Shown: piece by piece, positions 19,014 through 26,207 of the stretch | Position numbering within the stretch: the stretch's first letter is position 1 | How the letters are laid out: each line of letters begins with the position of its first letter | Source of the DNA: JAIPEI01 sp041685835 | Lineage (GTDB): Bacteria > Desulfobacterota > DSM-4660 > Desulfatiglandales > HGW-15 | Length of the DNA stretch: 26,207 nt | Direction: 5' to 3' | Assembly (NCBI GenBank): GCA_041685835.1 | Contig: JAWLEX010000037.1 | Coordinates: 1-26,207, forward strand | Notes under the pieces: generated by a model | Databases searched by the model: none | What the model was told of the DNA's origin: nothing | The model's input: the letters and a program-made list of their open reading frames with translations, nothing else | Made by a program: the position numbers and the translations under genes

Positions 19014-20591
19014 ATGAAAGATAAACCCTGTGCCTCGCTCGTTTTGTCCCGTTTTGGATTCGATGCGGTCGTCTTCGACCTGGACGGCGTCATTACCCGG
19101 ACCGCCGGGGTGCATGCAGCGGCATGGAAGGGGCTTTTCGACGAGTTCCGCGAGGAATCGGACGGCCGGTGGAAGCCCTTTGATCCGGATACGGACTACC
19201 AGCATTACGTGGACGGCAAGCCGCGCCTGGACGGGATCCGAAGCTTCCTGGAGTCCCGGGAACTGGAGCTGCCGGAAGGAAGCCCTGAGGATACCCCTGG
19301 AAAAGCCACCATACACGGGCTGGGGAACCGCAAGAACGAGCTGTTCCGGGAAAGGCTGGAGCAGGACGGCGTGGAGGTGTATCAGCCGGCCGCACACCTG
19401 GTCCGCTCTCTGAAGGCGCGGGGCTTTGCAGCAGCAGTGGTGTCCTCCAGCAAGAACTGCGGGCCCGTACTCGAGGCCGCAGGCCTCAGGGATCTTTTCG
19501 ACGTCCGCGTCGACGGCCTGGTTTCGGAGGAGCTGGGACTGAAGGGAAAGCCGGCGCCGGATAGCTTCCTTGAAGCGGCTAAACGCTTGAAGGTACAGAC
19601 TGAACGGGCCGTTGTCCTGGAGGATGCCCTGTCCGGAGTGGAGGCTGGCAGGCGTGGAGGCTTCGGATGGGTAATAGGCGTGGATCGCACGGGACATCAA
19701 TCGGAACTCATTGAGGCAGGTGCCCATGAAGTGATCAAAGACCTCTCCGAGATCCAGCTTGCTGCCCGATCCACCAGGGAGCTCCCGTCCGCCCTGCACG
19801 CATTGGGCGACCTGGCCAAGCGGTTACACAAGGAAAACCCCGTGGTCTTCCTGGACTACGACGGCACCCTGACCCCCATTGTCGAGAGGCCGGAGTGGGC
19901 GTTACTGGCGGATGACATGCGAAGGGCCCTGAAGACCCTGGCCGCAGTGTGCACCGTAGGCGTCGTCAGCGGCCGGGACCTCAGGGACGTGAAGCAGCTC
20001 GTCGGACTGGACGATATCGTATACGCCGGCAGCCACGGATTCGACATCCTGGGTCCGGAAAGAGGCCCTTTGGGCCTGCAGAAAGGCGGGAAGTACCTCC
20101 ATGACCTGGATTCCGCGGAAGCATCCCTCCAGGAGAGGCTGGCGGCAATCCGGGGAGTCCTTGTGGAGCGCAAGAAGTACTCCATTGCCGTTCACTACAG
20201 GAACGTAAACCAAGATGGCGTACCCGCCGTTCAAGAGGCAGTGGACAGGGTCCATGCCGGGCATCCTCGCCTGAAAAAGGGACACGGCAAGAAGGTGCTC
20301 GAGCTCCAGCCGGACATCGACTGGAACAAAGGCAGGGCCCTGCTGTGGATCCTCGAGGCGCTCGACCTGCAGGGTCCTGAATGGATGCCTGTCTACATTG
20401 GAGACGATGTGACCGATGAGTACGGTTTCGGCGCGCTTCGCACGCGGAAGGGGGGCGGCGTGGGTATCGCCGTCACCGAAGAGGAGCGCTTCAGTGAGGC
20501 CGGCCTGATCTTGAGAAACCCGGAAGAGGTCCGGGTCTTTCTCGAATCCCTCGCCTCCCTGGTCAAGGGGCGTAAGAAGCAGGTGGGATAG
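19014..20591 (+). CDS. otsB: Beta-phosphoglucomutase-like HAD domain fused to trehalose-6-phosphate phosphatase
   Basis: A 525-residue two-domain protein. Residues 1 to about 245 are a HAD domain of the beta-phosphoglucomutase type: VVFDLDGVITRTAGVH (Asp22, Asp24), a helical cap, VVSSSKNC and KGKPAPDSF, and VVLEDALSGVEAGR. Residues about 270-520 are an OtsB phosphatase: FLDYDGTLTPI (Asp281, Asp283), VVSGRDLRDV, AGSHGFDI, KYSIAVHYRNV and IGDDVTDEYGF, so both active sites look intact. The phosphatase would remove phosphate from trehalose-6-phosphate made by the divergent GT20. The first domain could convert beta-glucose-1-phosphate, the GH65 product, to glucose-6-phosphate, the GT20 acceptor. 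GGAGGAG lies 8 bases before the ATG. This HAD-TPP order is that of mycobacterial OtsB1 (Rv2006), whose third, GH65, part is encoded at 4357-6777 here. The mutase role is inferred. Confidence 0.92.
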   Translation: MKDKPCASLVLSRFGFDAVVFDLDGVITRTAGVHAAAWKGLFDEFREESDGRWKPFDPDTDYQHYVDGKPRLDGIRSFLESRELELPEGSPEDTPGKATIHGLGNRKNELFRERLEQDGVEVYQPAAHLVRSLKARGFAAAVVSSSKNCGPVLEAAGLRDLFDVRVDGLVSEELGLKGKPAPDSFLEAAKRLKVQTERAVVLEDALSGVEAGRRGGFGWVIGVDRTGHQSELIEAGAHEVIKDLSEIQLAARSTRELPSALHALGDLAKRLHKENPVVFLDYDGTLTPIVERPEWALLADDMRRALKTLAAVCTVGVVSGRDLRDVKQLVGLDDIVYAGSHGFDILGPERGPLGLQKGGKYLHDLDSAEASLQERLAAIRGVLVERKKYSIAVHYRNVNQDGVPAVQEAVDRVHAGHPRLKKGHGKKVLELQPDIDWNKGRALLWILEALDLQGPEWMPVYIGDDVTDEYGFGALRTRKGGGVGIAVTEEERFSEAGLILRNPEEVRVFLESLASLVKGRKKQVG

Positions 20592-20630
20592 GAAGATGAG
20601 TTCAGTTGATATCATCATCGGAAAACAGTC

Positions 20631-20690
20631 GTTTCTGGATTGGGAACCCCTCGATGCCCGCAATCTGGTTTATAATGGGCACCAATTAGA
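20631..20690. repeat. Palindromic repeat, copy 2 (TTTCTGGAT family)
   Basis: TTTCTGGATTGG recurs here (20632-20643) as at 92-103. The inner TGCCC and GGGCA arms stand at the same offsets from it (23 and about 45 bases) as in copy 1. The outer arms of copy 1 have decayed in this copy. It sits right after HAD-otsB and overlaps the stop codon of the GAPDH stub by a few bases. Confidence 0.6.
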
Positions 20691-20895
20691 TTGACCTGGG
20701 AAGGCCGAGCATGCGCATGGCTTCCCGGAGCATCTGGGCGCAATACCCCCATTCGTTGTCGTACCAGCTCATGACCTTGTCCAGGTCGCCGTCAATCACC
20801 TGAGTCATTTCCAGGTCCACGATGGAAGCCCGCTTGTCCTGGATGATGTCCGTGGACACAAGAGGATCTTCAGCCACCCCGAGAACCCCACTGTA
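20686..20895 (-). pseudogene. C-terminal stub of glyceraldehyde-3-phosphate dehydrogenase
   Basis: About the last 70 residues of a type I GAPDH are readable on the minus strand: GVLGVAEDPLVSTDII, SIVDL, then VIDGDLDKVMSWYDNEWGY, which are strongly conserved GAPDH C-terminal motifs. The NAD-binding domain and the catalytic Cys region are absent. The frame runs on upstream to about 20934 into unrelated sequence (PFRYSFLSKTG) where the divergent BON gene begins. It is therefore a 5'-deleted fragment. Its stop codon lies in the repeat at 20631-20690. GAPDH is usually essential for central carbon flow, so an intact copy should exist elsewhere. Confidence 0.85.
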
Positions 20896-20927
20896 CTGTC
20901 CCGTTTTCGAAAGAAAGGAGTATCGAA

Positions 20928-21134
20928 ATGGCACGAACGGATGAACGGATCAAAAAGGACGTGGTGGATGAGCTCTACTGGGACGACCGGGTGAATGCTT
21001 CCGAGGTGTACGTGGAGGTCAGTAACGGGACAGTCACCCTAAGAGGTGAAGTCCCCACATATTTTTCAAAGACCGCAGCCCACGACGATGCCCTTGAAAT
21101 CCTGGGCGTGGTAAGCGTTCGCAACCAGTTTTAG
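20928..21134 (+). CDS. Small single BON-domain protein
   Basis: A 68-residue protein that is essentially one BON domain (bacterial OsmY and nodulation): IKKDVVDELYWDDRV, then VEVSNGTVTLRGEVPTY and ILGVVSVRN near the end, in the alpha-beta-beta order with the conserved Gly. AAAGGAG stands 7 bases before the ATG, a strong translation signal. There is no signal peptide, so unlike OsmY it is probably cytosolic. Related proteins in this size class often carry two or three BON units, and this one stops where a second would begin (VRNQF, then TAG), so it may be truncated. Its start abuts the GAPDH stub. BON proteins are linked to osmotic stress and membrane binding, which would suit a trehalose locus, but a function is not assignable. 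Confidence 0.75.
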   Translation: MARTDERIKKDVVDELYWDDRVNASEVYVEVSNGTVTLRGEVPTYFSKTAAHDDALEILGVVSVRNQF

Positions 21135-21135
21135 C

Positions 21136-21186
21136 GTTCAGGGTTCAGTGTTTGTTCAGCAGCAGAATTCAGCGATCAGTATTCAG
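21136..21186. repeat. Imperfect TTCAG-rich repeat tract
   Basis: TTCAG or a close variant occurs about six times in 50 bases (GTTCAG, GGTTCAG, GTTCAG, ATTCAG, GATCAG, ATTCAG) immediately after the BON stop codon. Its inverted counterpart lies at 22051-22070, on the other side of the next gene. Confidence 0.6.
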
Positions 21187-21247
21187 TTGGCAGGTATAAT
21201 AAGATACCGGCTCCTGTCATTCTGTGATTTGAATGATTCCGACTATT

Positions 21248-21961
21248 TCAACGGCTTTTGTTCTGTTCCTTTCCGATTTCGGCGACGACGGGGAGATGAT
21301 CCGATGCCACCCGGGAAAGCCTTGTCTTATGGATCCAGATTCGTTTCAAGGCCTCGTTGGGTTTCACCCAGATTCTGTCCAACGCAAACAAGGGCCGCCA
21401 TGAAGGATAGCTTCGAATGGCGGACTGCCTCCCAAGGAGGCGATGCAGCAGCTTCAGGCCCCGGCCGGGGGCGAACCATTCGTTGATATCCCCCAGCAAT
21501 ATGAACAGGGGCGATGTTTTCTCCTCAATGACATCTACAAGCCGCGCGATCTGAAACCATCGTTCGGAAAAGGTGAGGCCAAGATGGGTGACAATGACCC
21601 GGACCTCCTCGTCATACACCGCAAGAAACGCTTCAATGGCGCCGCGCGGCTCACGGCTGGAAAAGCGCAGGTCGACCTCCCGCTTGTCCAGCACGGGCCA
21701 GCGTGTAAGCAGCACGTTCCCGTAGTAGCCGTTCGCCCATTTGATGGTCGGGCCCGGAATGACCTCATATCCTGTTTCCCGGGCCAGAAAATCCATTTGA
21801 GCGGACTCAATGGCGCCGTCAGAAAGGTTGTCTACCTCCTGCAGTCCGATGACATCCGCATTTAACTCTCGGATCACCGACGCGACGCGTTCTGGATCAC
21901 AACGCCTGTCCAGACCAACGCACTTGTGAACGTTATATGTTGCAACTCTGAAATCGACCAT
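21248..21961 (-). CDS. Endonuclease/exonuclease/phosphatase-family protein
   Basis: A 237-residue metal-dependent phosphoesterase of the EEP (DNase I/APE1-like) fold. Motifs in order: TYNVHK with Asn10, IGLQEVD with metal-binding Glu42, YGNVLLTR, VTHLGL, LLGDINEW, LDRIWV and the catalytic SDHLPVVAEI. The substrate could be nucleic acid, a phosphoinositide-like lipid or another phosphodiester and cannot be told from sequence. No signal peptide is present, so it is cytosolic. The start at 21961 has no good Shine-Dalgarno, so the true start is uncertain, though TYNVHK lies close to the N-terminus as in relatives. It is flanked on both sides by inverted TTCAG tracts and stands alone on the minus strand among gene fragments, suggesting it arrived or was stranded by rearrangement. 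Confidence 0.85.
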   Translation of the reverse strand: MVDFRVATYNVHKCVGLDRRCDPERVASVIRELNADVIGLQEVDNLSDGAIESAQMDFLARETGYEVIPGPTIKWANGYYGNVLLTRWPVLDKREVDLRFSSREPRGAIEAFLAVYDEEVRVIVTHLGLTFSERWFQIARLVDVIEEKTSPLFILLGDINEWFAPGRGLKLLHRLLGRQSAIRSYPSWRPLFALDRIWVKPNEALKRIWIHKTRLSRVASDHLPVVAEIGKEQNKSR

Positions 21962-22018
21962 ATAAATCAGTAGGGCAGGCCACTGTGCCGACCCATGCCT
22001 GTAACTGAGCTTCTACCG

Positions 22019-22071
22019 TGCGCCTTGCGCCGTGCGCCGTGTACCTTAAACAGTGAACACTGAATACTGAC
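22019..22071. repeat. GCGCCTTGCGCCGTG tandem plus inverted TTCAG tract
   Basis: A short tandem GCGCCTTGCGCCGTGCGCCG (from about 22019) is followed by CAGTGAACACTGAATACTGA (22051-22070), the reverse complement of the TTCAG-type tract at 21136-21186. The two tracts thus flank the EEP gene in opposite orientation. A 10-base palindrome TAATATATTA lies further on at 22108-22117. Confidence 0.5.
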
Positions 22072-22139
22072 TTAAAGGAATTAGGTCTTTCCTGTAATTT
22101 CGTTTTCTAATATATTAATAAACACTTCGACAAACACCC

Positions 22140-22517
22140 ATGGAAAGGGAAAACCGGATTGACTGTGATTTTCAGCGCGTAACGGACGGTAGGGAGCTTA
22201 TGGACTATCTCTTGATGAAGGGCCGGTTCACCGATCCTGAAGAGGCGCCTCGGCCCTTCTTTGCCCTTCTGGATCTCAACATGCCGCATATAAGTGGACA
22301 CGATGTCCTCAGGAGAATAAAATCCATTCCTGAGCTGAGCCCCATCCCCATAATCGTGTATTCCTCATCAAGAGACAAGGAGGATATCACCCAAAGTTAC
22401 GCCTTGGGGGCAAGTTCCCATATCGGCAAGCCGCCCGGCTGAGACGACCTCGTTCGGATGGTCAGGAATCTATTTTCCTACTGGACAAATCAGGGCCTTA
22501 CTCCGAGAGTTCCTTAA
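22140..22517 (+). pseudogene. Broken response-regulator receiver domain (Rcp1-like)
   Basis: The frame reads as a receiver domain of the stand-alone Rcp1-like type: VTDGRELMDYLL, phosphoacceptor Asp45 in LLDLNMPHISG, IIVYSSSRD, and the conserved Lys in GKPPG. Two defects show. The N-terminal beta strand with the acidic DD pair that binds Mg2+ is missing, and the sequence upstream is AT-rich and does not encode it. A TGA at 22440-22442 then interrupts the domain after KPPG, yet the same frame continues sensibly (DDLVRMVRNLFSYW) to a TAA at 22515. Relatives read through this position with a sense codon. It is therefore probably a decaying gene. A sequencing error could explain the TGA but not the missing N-terminus. 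Confidence 0.75.
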
Positions 22518-22539
22518 ACCTGCTGAGGAGTAGAACAGA

Positions 22540-24276
22540 ATGGGAATTATTAAAGTCTGGGCCCCGGACGCCGAGCACGTGGTGGTAGAGCTACAGGCAA
22601 GTCAGCTCGACATGGAGCAAAGCGGAAACGGATGGTGGACGGTGGAAAGCCCGCTGGCCGCCCATGGCGCGGATTATGCCTTCATCGTGGATGGAAAGGA
22701 ACCTTTACCCGATCCGAGATCGCCGTGGCAGCCCCAGGGCGTTCATGGTCCTTCCCGCCTCCTCGACCACGGCGTATTCCCATGGACCGATTCGCAGTGG
22801 CAGCCGCCTCCCCTTTCGTCGGCAATCATCTATGAGCTTCACGTGGGTACTTTCACACCGGAAGGCACCTTTGCCGGCGCATCCAGGAAACTCGATCATC
22901 TGAAGGACCTGGGGATCACCCACGTGGAACTGATGCCGGTCAACACCTTTTCCGGTTCCAGGGGGTGGGGCTATGACGGGGTGGATCTCTTCGCACCTTA
23001 TGAGCCCTACGGCGGGCCGGAGGGACTGAAGACCCTGGTGAACGCCTGTCATGAAAAGGGCCTGGCCGTGATCCTGGACGTGGTCTATAACCACTTAGGC
23101 CCTGCCGGGAATTACCTGGGGCGTTTCGGGCCTTACTTCACCCGTCGCTACGCCACGCCCTGGGGAGAAGCAGTCAACCTGGATGGGCCGAGGAGCGACG
23201 AGGTGCGGCGCTTTTTCATCGACAACGCCCTCATGTGGCTCCGCGACTACCATATGGACGCGCTCCGCATCGATGCGGTCCATGCCATCCTCGACATTTC
23301 GGCCGTTCATTTCCTGGAGCAGCTCGCCTGCGAGGTTGAGGATCTGGAATCCTGCCTCGGACGCCACTTGTTTCTCATCGCTGAAAGCGACCTCAACGAT
23401 ACGCGGGTGATACGGCCCCGGGCCGTGGGAGGCTACGGGATCCATGCCCAGTGGAACGAGGACTTTCACCATGCCCTGCACGCGGCGCTTACCGGCGAGC
23501 AGTACGGCTACTACCAGGACTTCGGGCGTCTTGCCGACCTGGCAAAAGTGCTCACGTGCGGGCTGGTTTATGACGGCGTCTATTCCAGGTATCGCCGTCG
23601 CATTCACGGAAGAACATCGGCGGGTCTGTCAGGTCACCATTTTGTGGGATGCCTCCAGAATCACGACCAGGTGGGCAACCGCGCCAGGGGAGAGCGGATC
23701 AGTCACCTGGTGAGTCGCGGACTTGCGAAAGCAGGTGCCGCCCTCGTGTTCACGGCCCCTTTTGTCCCGATGATCTTTCAGGGAGAGGAATGGGCGGCTT
23801 CCTCGCTCTTCCAGTATTTCACGGATCACGAAGACCCTGAACTTGGAAAGGCCGTTCGAGAAGGCCGAAGAAAAGAGTTTGCAGCCTTCGCCTGGGACCC
23901 AGAAGAGATCCCGGATCCGCAGGCCCAGGAGACATTTCTCAGGTCCAAACTGGATTGGGAAGAGATGCAGCGCGATGCCCATTCGGAAATGCTTGACTGG
24001 CATCGGTCCCTGATCGCGCTCCGGCGCCGCATCCCGGCGCTGAGAGACGGGGGAATCGAACGAACCACCGTGCAATTTGACGAGGAGGCCCGCCGGCTGA
24101 TAATGAAACGCGGTCCTGTTATGGTTGTCTGCAATCTCTCGGAGACAGGGCGGCATATCCCATTCCCCGACCTTCATGGGATGAAGATTGTCCTTGCTTC
24201 GGAGCCCGGCATTTCCCCTGAAGCCGGAGGAATCCGGATGCCGGGCCACGCGGTTGCCGTTTTGGCCTGCGAATAA
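22540..24276 (+). CDS. treZ: Maltooligosyltrehalose trehalohydrolase
   Basis: Hydrolyses the alpha-1,4 bond next to the terminal trehalosyl unit of maltooligosyltrehalose, releasing free trehalose; GH13, cytosolic. At 578 residues it has an N-terminal beta domain (VWAPDAEHVVVEL, then ADYAFIVDG and LPDPRSPWQPQGVHGPS, a TreZ signature), a barrel with IYELHVGTFTPEGTF, VYNHLGPAGNY, nucleophile Asp245 (LRIDAVHAI), acid/base Glu282 (LIAESD) and Asp376 (QNHDQVGNRA), QGEEWAASS, and a C-terminal domain. GAGGAG lies about 9 bases before the ATG. The partner TreY, which makes the substrate from glucan ends, is not in the window, although treY is usually adjacent. A small frame follows after 12 bases. 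The glucan made by GlgE and GlgB could be its ultimate source of substrate. Confidence 0.95.
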   Translation: MGIIKVWAPDAEHVVVELQASQLDMEQSGNGWWTVESPLAAHGADYAFIVDGKEPLPDPRSPWQPQGVHGPSRLLDHGVFPWTDSQWQPPPLSSAIIYELHVGTFTPEGTFAGASRKLDHLKDLGITHVELMPVNTFSGSRGWGYDGVDLFAPYEPYGGPEGLKTLVNACHEKGLAVILDVVYNHLGPAGNYLGRFGPYFTRRYATPWGEAVNLDGPRSDEVRRFFIDNALMWLRDYHMDALRIDAVHAILDISAVHFLEQLACEVEDLESCLGRHLFLIAESDLNDTRVIRPRAVGGYGIHAQWNEDFHHALHAALTGEQYGYYQDFGRLADLAKVLTCGLVYDGVYSRYRRRIHGRTSAGLSGHHFVGCLQNHDQVGNRARGERISHLVSRGLAKAGAALVFTAPFVPMIFQGEEWAASSLFQYFTDHEDPELGKAVREGRRKEFAAFAWDPEEIPDPQAQETFLRSKLDWEEMQRDAHSEMLDWHRSLIALRRRIPALRDGGIERTTVQFDEEARRLIMKRGPVMVVCNLSETGRHIPFPDLHGMKIVLASEPGISPEAGGIRMPGHAVAVLACE

Positions 24277-24288
24277 AGGAGAGAATTG

Positions 24289-24408
24289 ATGATTATCCCT
24301 ATCCCATCAACCATCTGGGATGGGCAAACGAAAGCTGCACCCGGTGTCATTCCAACACGCCCGGTGAATGAGATTCCTCTCCCCAGGGATTATTACCTGA
24401 CAAAGTAG
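24289..24408 (+). CDS. Candidate 39-residue small protein downstream of treZ
   Basis: ATG at 24289 is preceded at 7 bases by AAAGGAG, which overlaps the treZ stop codon, and the frame runs to TAG at 24406-24408. The product (MIIPIPSTIWDGQ..., ending LPRDYYLTK) is proline-rich (7 Pro in 39), with no membrane segment, signal peptide or Cys. I do not recognise a family. The strong ribosome site and the close coupling to treZ are the support. It could also be the start of a gene lost by rearrangement. Confidence 0.4.
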   Translation: MIIPIPSTIWDGQTKAAPGVIPTRPVNEIPLPRDYYLTK

Positions 24409-24496
24409 CATGAAATACACAATCGCATGTATTCCGTCCTTCAACCAATCATGCTAACCATCTGCAAATGCAAATCGTAGAAAGGAGATTTTCACC

Positions 24497-25951
24497 ATGA
24501 AAAAGGACGAGCGCAAATTCACAACCACAGACGCGGGGATCCCTGTAAGCAGCGACGAGTATTCGCTCAGCGTAGGGCCTGATGGACCCATCTTACTTCA
24601 GGACCACTATCTCGTCGAGCAGATGGCCGACTTCAACCGGGAGATGATTCCGGACCGCCAGCCCCATGCGAAGGGCTCGGGGGCCTTCGGACACTTCGAG
24701 GTGACTCAGGACGTCACAGCCTACACCAAGGCCGCCCTTTTCCAGCCGGGCACGGAAACCGACGTGCTGGCACGGTTTTCCACGGTTGCCGGCGAGAGCG
24801 GCACTCCCGACACATGGCGGGACGTGCGCGGCTTTGCGCTCAGGTTCTACACCACCGAAGGCAACTACGACATGGTAGGGAACAACACGCCGGTGTTCTT
24901 CGTGCGTGATCCCATGAAGTTCCAGCACTTCATTCATTCGCAGAAGCGTCGTGCGGACAACGGGCTGCGTGACAACGACATGCAGTGGGACTTCTGGACC
25001 CTGTCGCCCGAAACCGCCCATCAGGTAACCATCCTGATGAGCGACCGCGGCGTCCCTCTGAGCTATCGGCACATGAACGGCTACACAAGCCACACCTACA
25101 TGTGGGTCAATGCCAAAGGCGAGCGCTTCTGGGTGAAATACCACTTCAAGACCGACCAGGGCATCGATTTCCTCACCCAGGAGGAGGCCGACCGGATTGC
25201 AGGCGAAGACGCCGACTACCACCGGCGCGACCTGCGTGAAGCGATCAAGCGTGAGGACTATCCCAGCTGGACGCTCGAGGTGCAGATCATGCCTTTCGCG
25301 GAAGCCGATTCATACCGCTTCAACCCCTTCGACCTGACCAAGGTGTGGCCCCACGGTGACTACCCGCCCCACGAAGTCGGCCGGCTGACGCTGGACCGCA
25401 ACCCCACCGACTTCCACACCGAAATCGAGCAGGCCGCCTTCGAACCGAACAACCTCGTGCCTGGAATCGGGGCCAGCCCGGACAAGATGCTGCTGGCCCG
25501 CCTGATTTCCTACGCCGACGCCCACCGGGCCCGCCTGGGCGTTAACTACAAGCAGATCCCGGTCAACCGGCCGAAGAGCGAGGTGCACAGCTACAGCAAA
25601 GGCGGTGCGATGCGGATTGAGAACGTCTGCGATCCCGTGTACGCGCCGAACTCCAAGGGCGGCCCCAAGGCCGACCCCGAGCGCTATCCCGAACAAGCCA
25701 TTTGGAATGCCGGCGGCGAGTTTATACGTGCGGCCTACACGTTGCGAAAAGATGACGACGACTTCGGCCAGCCCGGCACCCTGGTGCGGGAGGTCATGGA
25801 TGACGCTCAGCGTGACCGCCTGGTGTCCAACGTGGTTGGGCACCTCAAGAAAGGCGTGTCCGAGCCGGTTCTGGAACGTGCCTTTGAATACTGGCGCAAA
25901 ATCGACAAGGAAATCGGCGACCGTATCGCCAAGGGCGTGAAAGGCGGCTGA
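24497..25951 (+). CDS. katA: Heme catalase, small-subunit (clade 3) type
   Basis: Dismutates hydrogen peroxide to water and oxygen; a cytosolic heme enzyme. It has 484 residues, typical of the small-subunit catalases. Catalytic His57 (RQPHAKGSGAFG), Asn130 (MVGNNTPVFF), and the proximal heme ligand Tyr339 with Arg335 (ARLISYADAHRARLG) are all present. The N-terminus (TTTDAGIPVSSDEYSL.VG) matches clade 3 enzymes, and the C-terminal flavodoxin-like domain of large catalases is absent. AAAGGAG lies before the ATG at 24497. It is separated from treZ by about 220 bases that hold only the candidate small gene and a weak AATACA/TGTATT dyad (24414-24433), so it is likely a separate unit. In this setting it adds oxidative-stress defence to a desiccation or osmotic-stress locus. 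Confidence 0.96.
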   Translation: MKKDERKFTTTDAGIPVSSDEYSLSVGPDGPILLQDHYLVEQMADFNREMIPDRQPHAKGSGAFGHFEVTQDVTAYTKAALFQPGTETDVLARFSTVAGESGTPDTWRDVRGFALRFYTTEGNYDMVGNNTPVFFVRDPMKFQHFIHSQKRRADNGLRDNDMQWDFWTLSPETAHQVTILMSDRGVPLSYRHMNGYTSHTYMWVNAKGERFWVKYHFKTDQGIDFLTQEEADRIAGEDADYHRRDLREAIKREDYPSWTLEVQIMPFAEADSYRFNPFDLTKVWPHGDYPPHEVGRLTLDRNPTDFHTEIEQAAFEPNNLVPGIGASPDKMLLARLISYADAHRARLGVNYKQIPVNRPKSEVHSYSKGGAMRIENVCDPVYAPNSKGGPKADPERYPEQAIWNAGGEFIRAAYTLRKDDDDFGQPGTLVREVMDDAQRDRLVSNVVGHLKKGVSEPVLERAFEYWRKIDKEIGDRIAKGVKGG

Positions 25952-26184
25952 TCGCGACGAAGCCGGCTTCAAACACAGGTTTGACAATTTCAGCGAATAT
26001 ATCCCTGAAGAGGCCAAGGTTGCTTACCAATCCAAGGACGGCAAGGAGATTCCGTATCCCAGCTCCCTGCCTCTGATGAGTGGCTTTATGTGGACCCTCA
26101 GTATCCAGAGGCCGACACTGCCTGATTTTTAAAGCAAGAATCCTCGGAGAGAACGCACGCGAGCTATTCATGCCGCACACTTGA
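25941..26184 (+). pseudogene. Possible protein remnants at window edge
   Basis: After katA, a plus-strand frame is open from 25941 to a TAA at 26130-26132 and reads protein-like (FDNFSEYIPEEAKVAYQSKD), but has no usable start. Immediately after, another frame ends ARILGENARELFMP then TGA (26182-26184), a pattern reminiscent of the C-terminal helix of amidohydrolase-family proteins. They could be pieces of one frameshifted, 5'-deleted gene or chance frames. Neither is identifiable with confidence. Confidence 0.25.
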
Positions 26185-26207
26185 TCCTTTCAGCACATGG
26201 GATGAAT

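Noticed and set aside
22440..22442. TGA as selenocysteine or programmed read-through
   Set aside because: The protein also lacks its N-terminal acidic strand, the position is not catalytic, and no selenocysteine-type hairpin is apparent; simple decay explains it.

Overview
The window is a bacterial scaffold of medium to high GC, with one run of exactly 100 N (16800-16899), so it comes from a draft assembly. Genes are densely packed, with good Shine-Dalgarno sites and several polycistronic runs. A Desulfobacterota-like (deltaproteobacterial) or similar Gram-negative soil/sediment organism is my best guess, from the mix of gene families and the palindromic intergenic repeats. This is inference; nothing in the window fixes the taxon.

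The theme is storage glucan and trehalose metabolism. Left block (191-8486, roughly mid-50s % GC by eye): PEP synthase (ppsA), a small coiled-coil stress protein on the other strand, then a likely operon of a PfkB-type phosphofructokinase, a GH65 disaccharide phosphorylase, an APH-like kinase and a CysC-like P-loop kinase. Middle block (8488-16292, roughly mid-60s % GC): a 3'-truncated remnant of a GlgM/GlgA-type glycosyltransferase divergent from a glgE - treS/maltokinase fusion - glgB operon, which is the GlgE route from trehalose/maltose to alpha-glucan. Next come a gap-interrupted pcm and a long GT20 trehalose-6-phosphate synthase on the minus strand. The latter is divergent from a beta-phosphoglucomutase-like/trehalose-phosphatase fusion.

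Right block (20592-26207) is untidier. It has a C-terminal stub of GAPDH, a one-domain BON protein, an endonuclease/exonuclease/phosphatase-family protein and a receiver-domain pseudogene with an in-frame TGA. These are followed by intact treZ, a 39-codon candidate small gene, a clade-3-type catalase and possible protein remnants at the edge.

How it fits together: PpsA and PfkB sit at the gluconeogenic/glycolytic ends. OtsA plus OtsB make trehalose from UDP-glucose and glucose-6-phosphate. TreS isomerises trehalose to maltose, its fused maltokinase makes maltose-1-phosphate, GlgE polymerises that and GlgB branches the product. TreZ can release trehalose from glucan ends if a TreY exists elsewhere. 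The GH65 enzyme could phosphorolyse trehalose or a related disaccharide to beta-glucose-1-phosphate, which the HAD domain fused to OtsB could convert to glucose-6-phosphate. The most interesting points are that GH65 and HAD-OtsB look like the two halves of the mycobacterial OtsB1 (Rv2006) protein encoded about 12 kb apart, the uncharacterised two-kinase pair, the truncated GlgM beside an intact GlgE operon, and a repeat family whose two copies bracket the block from ppsA to otsB.
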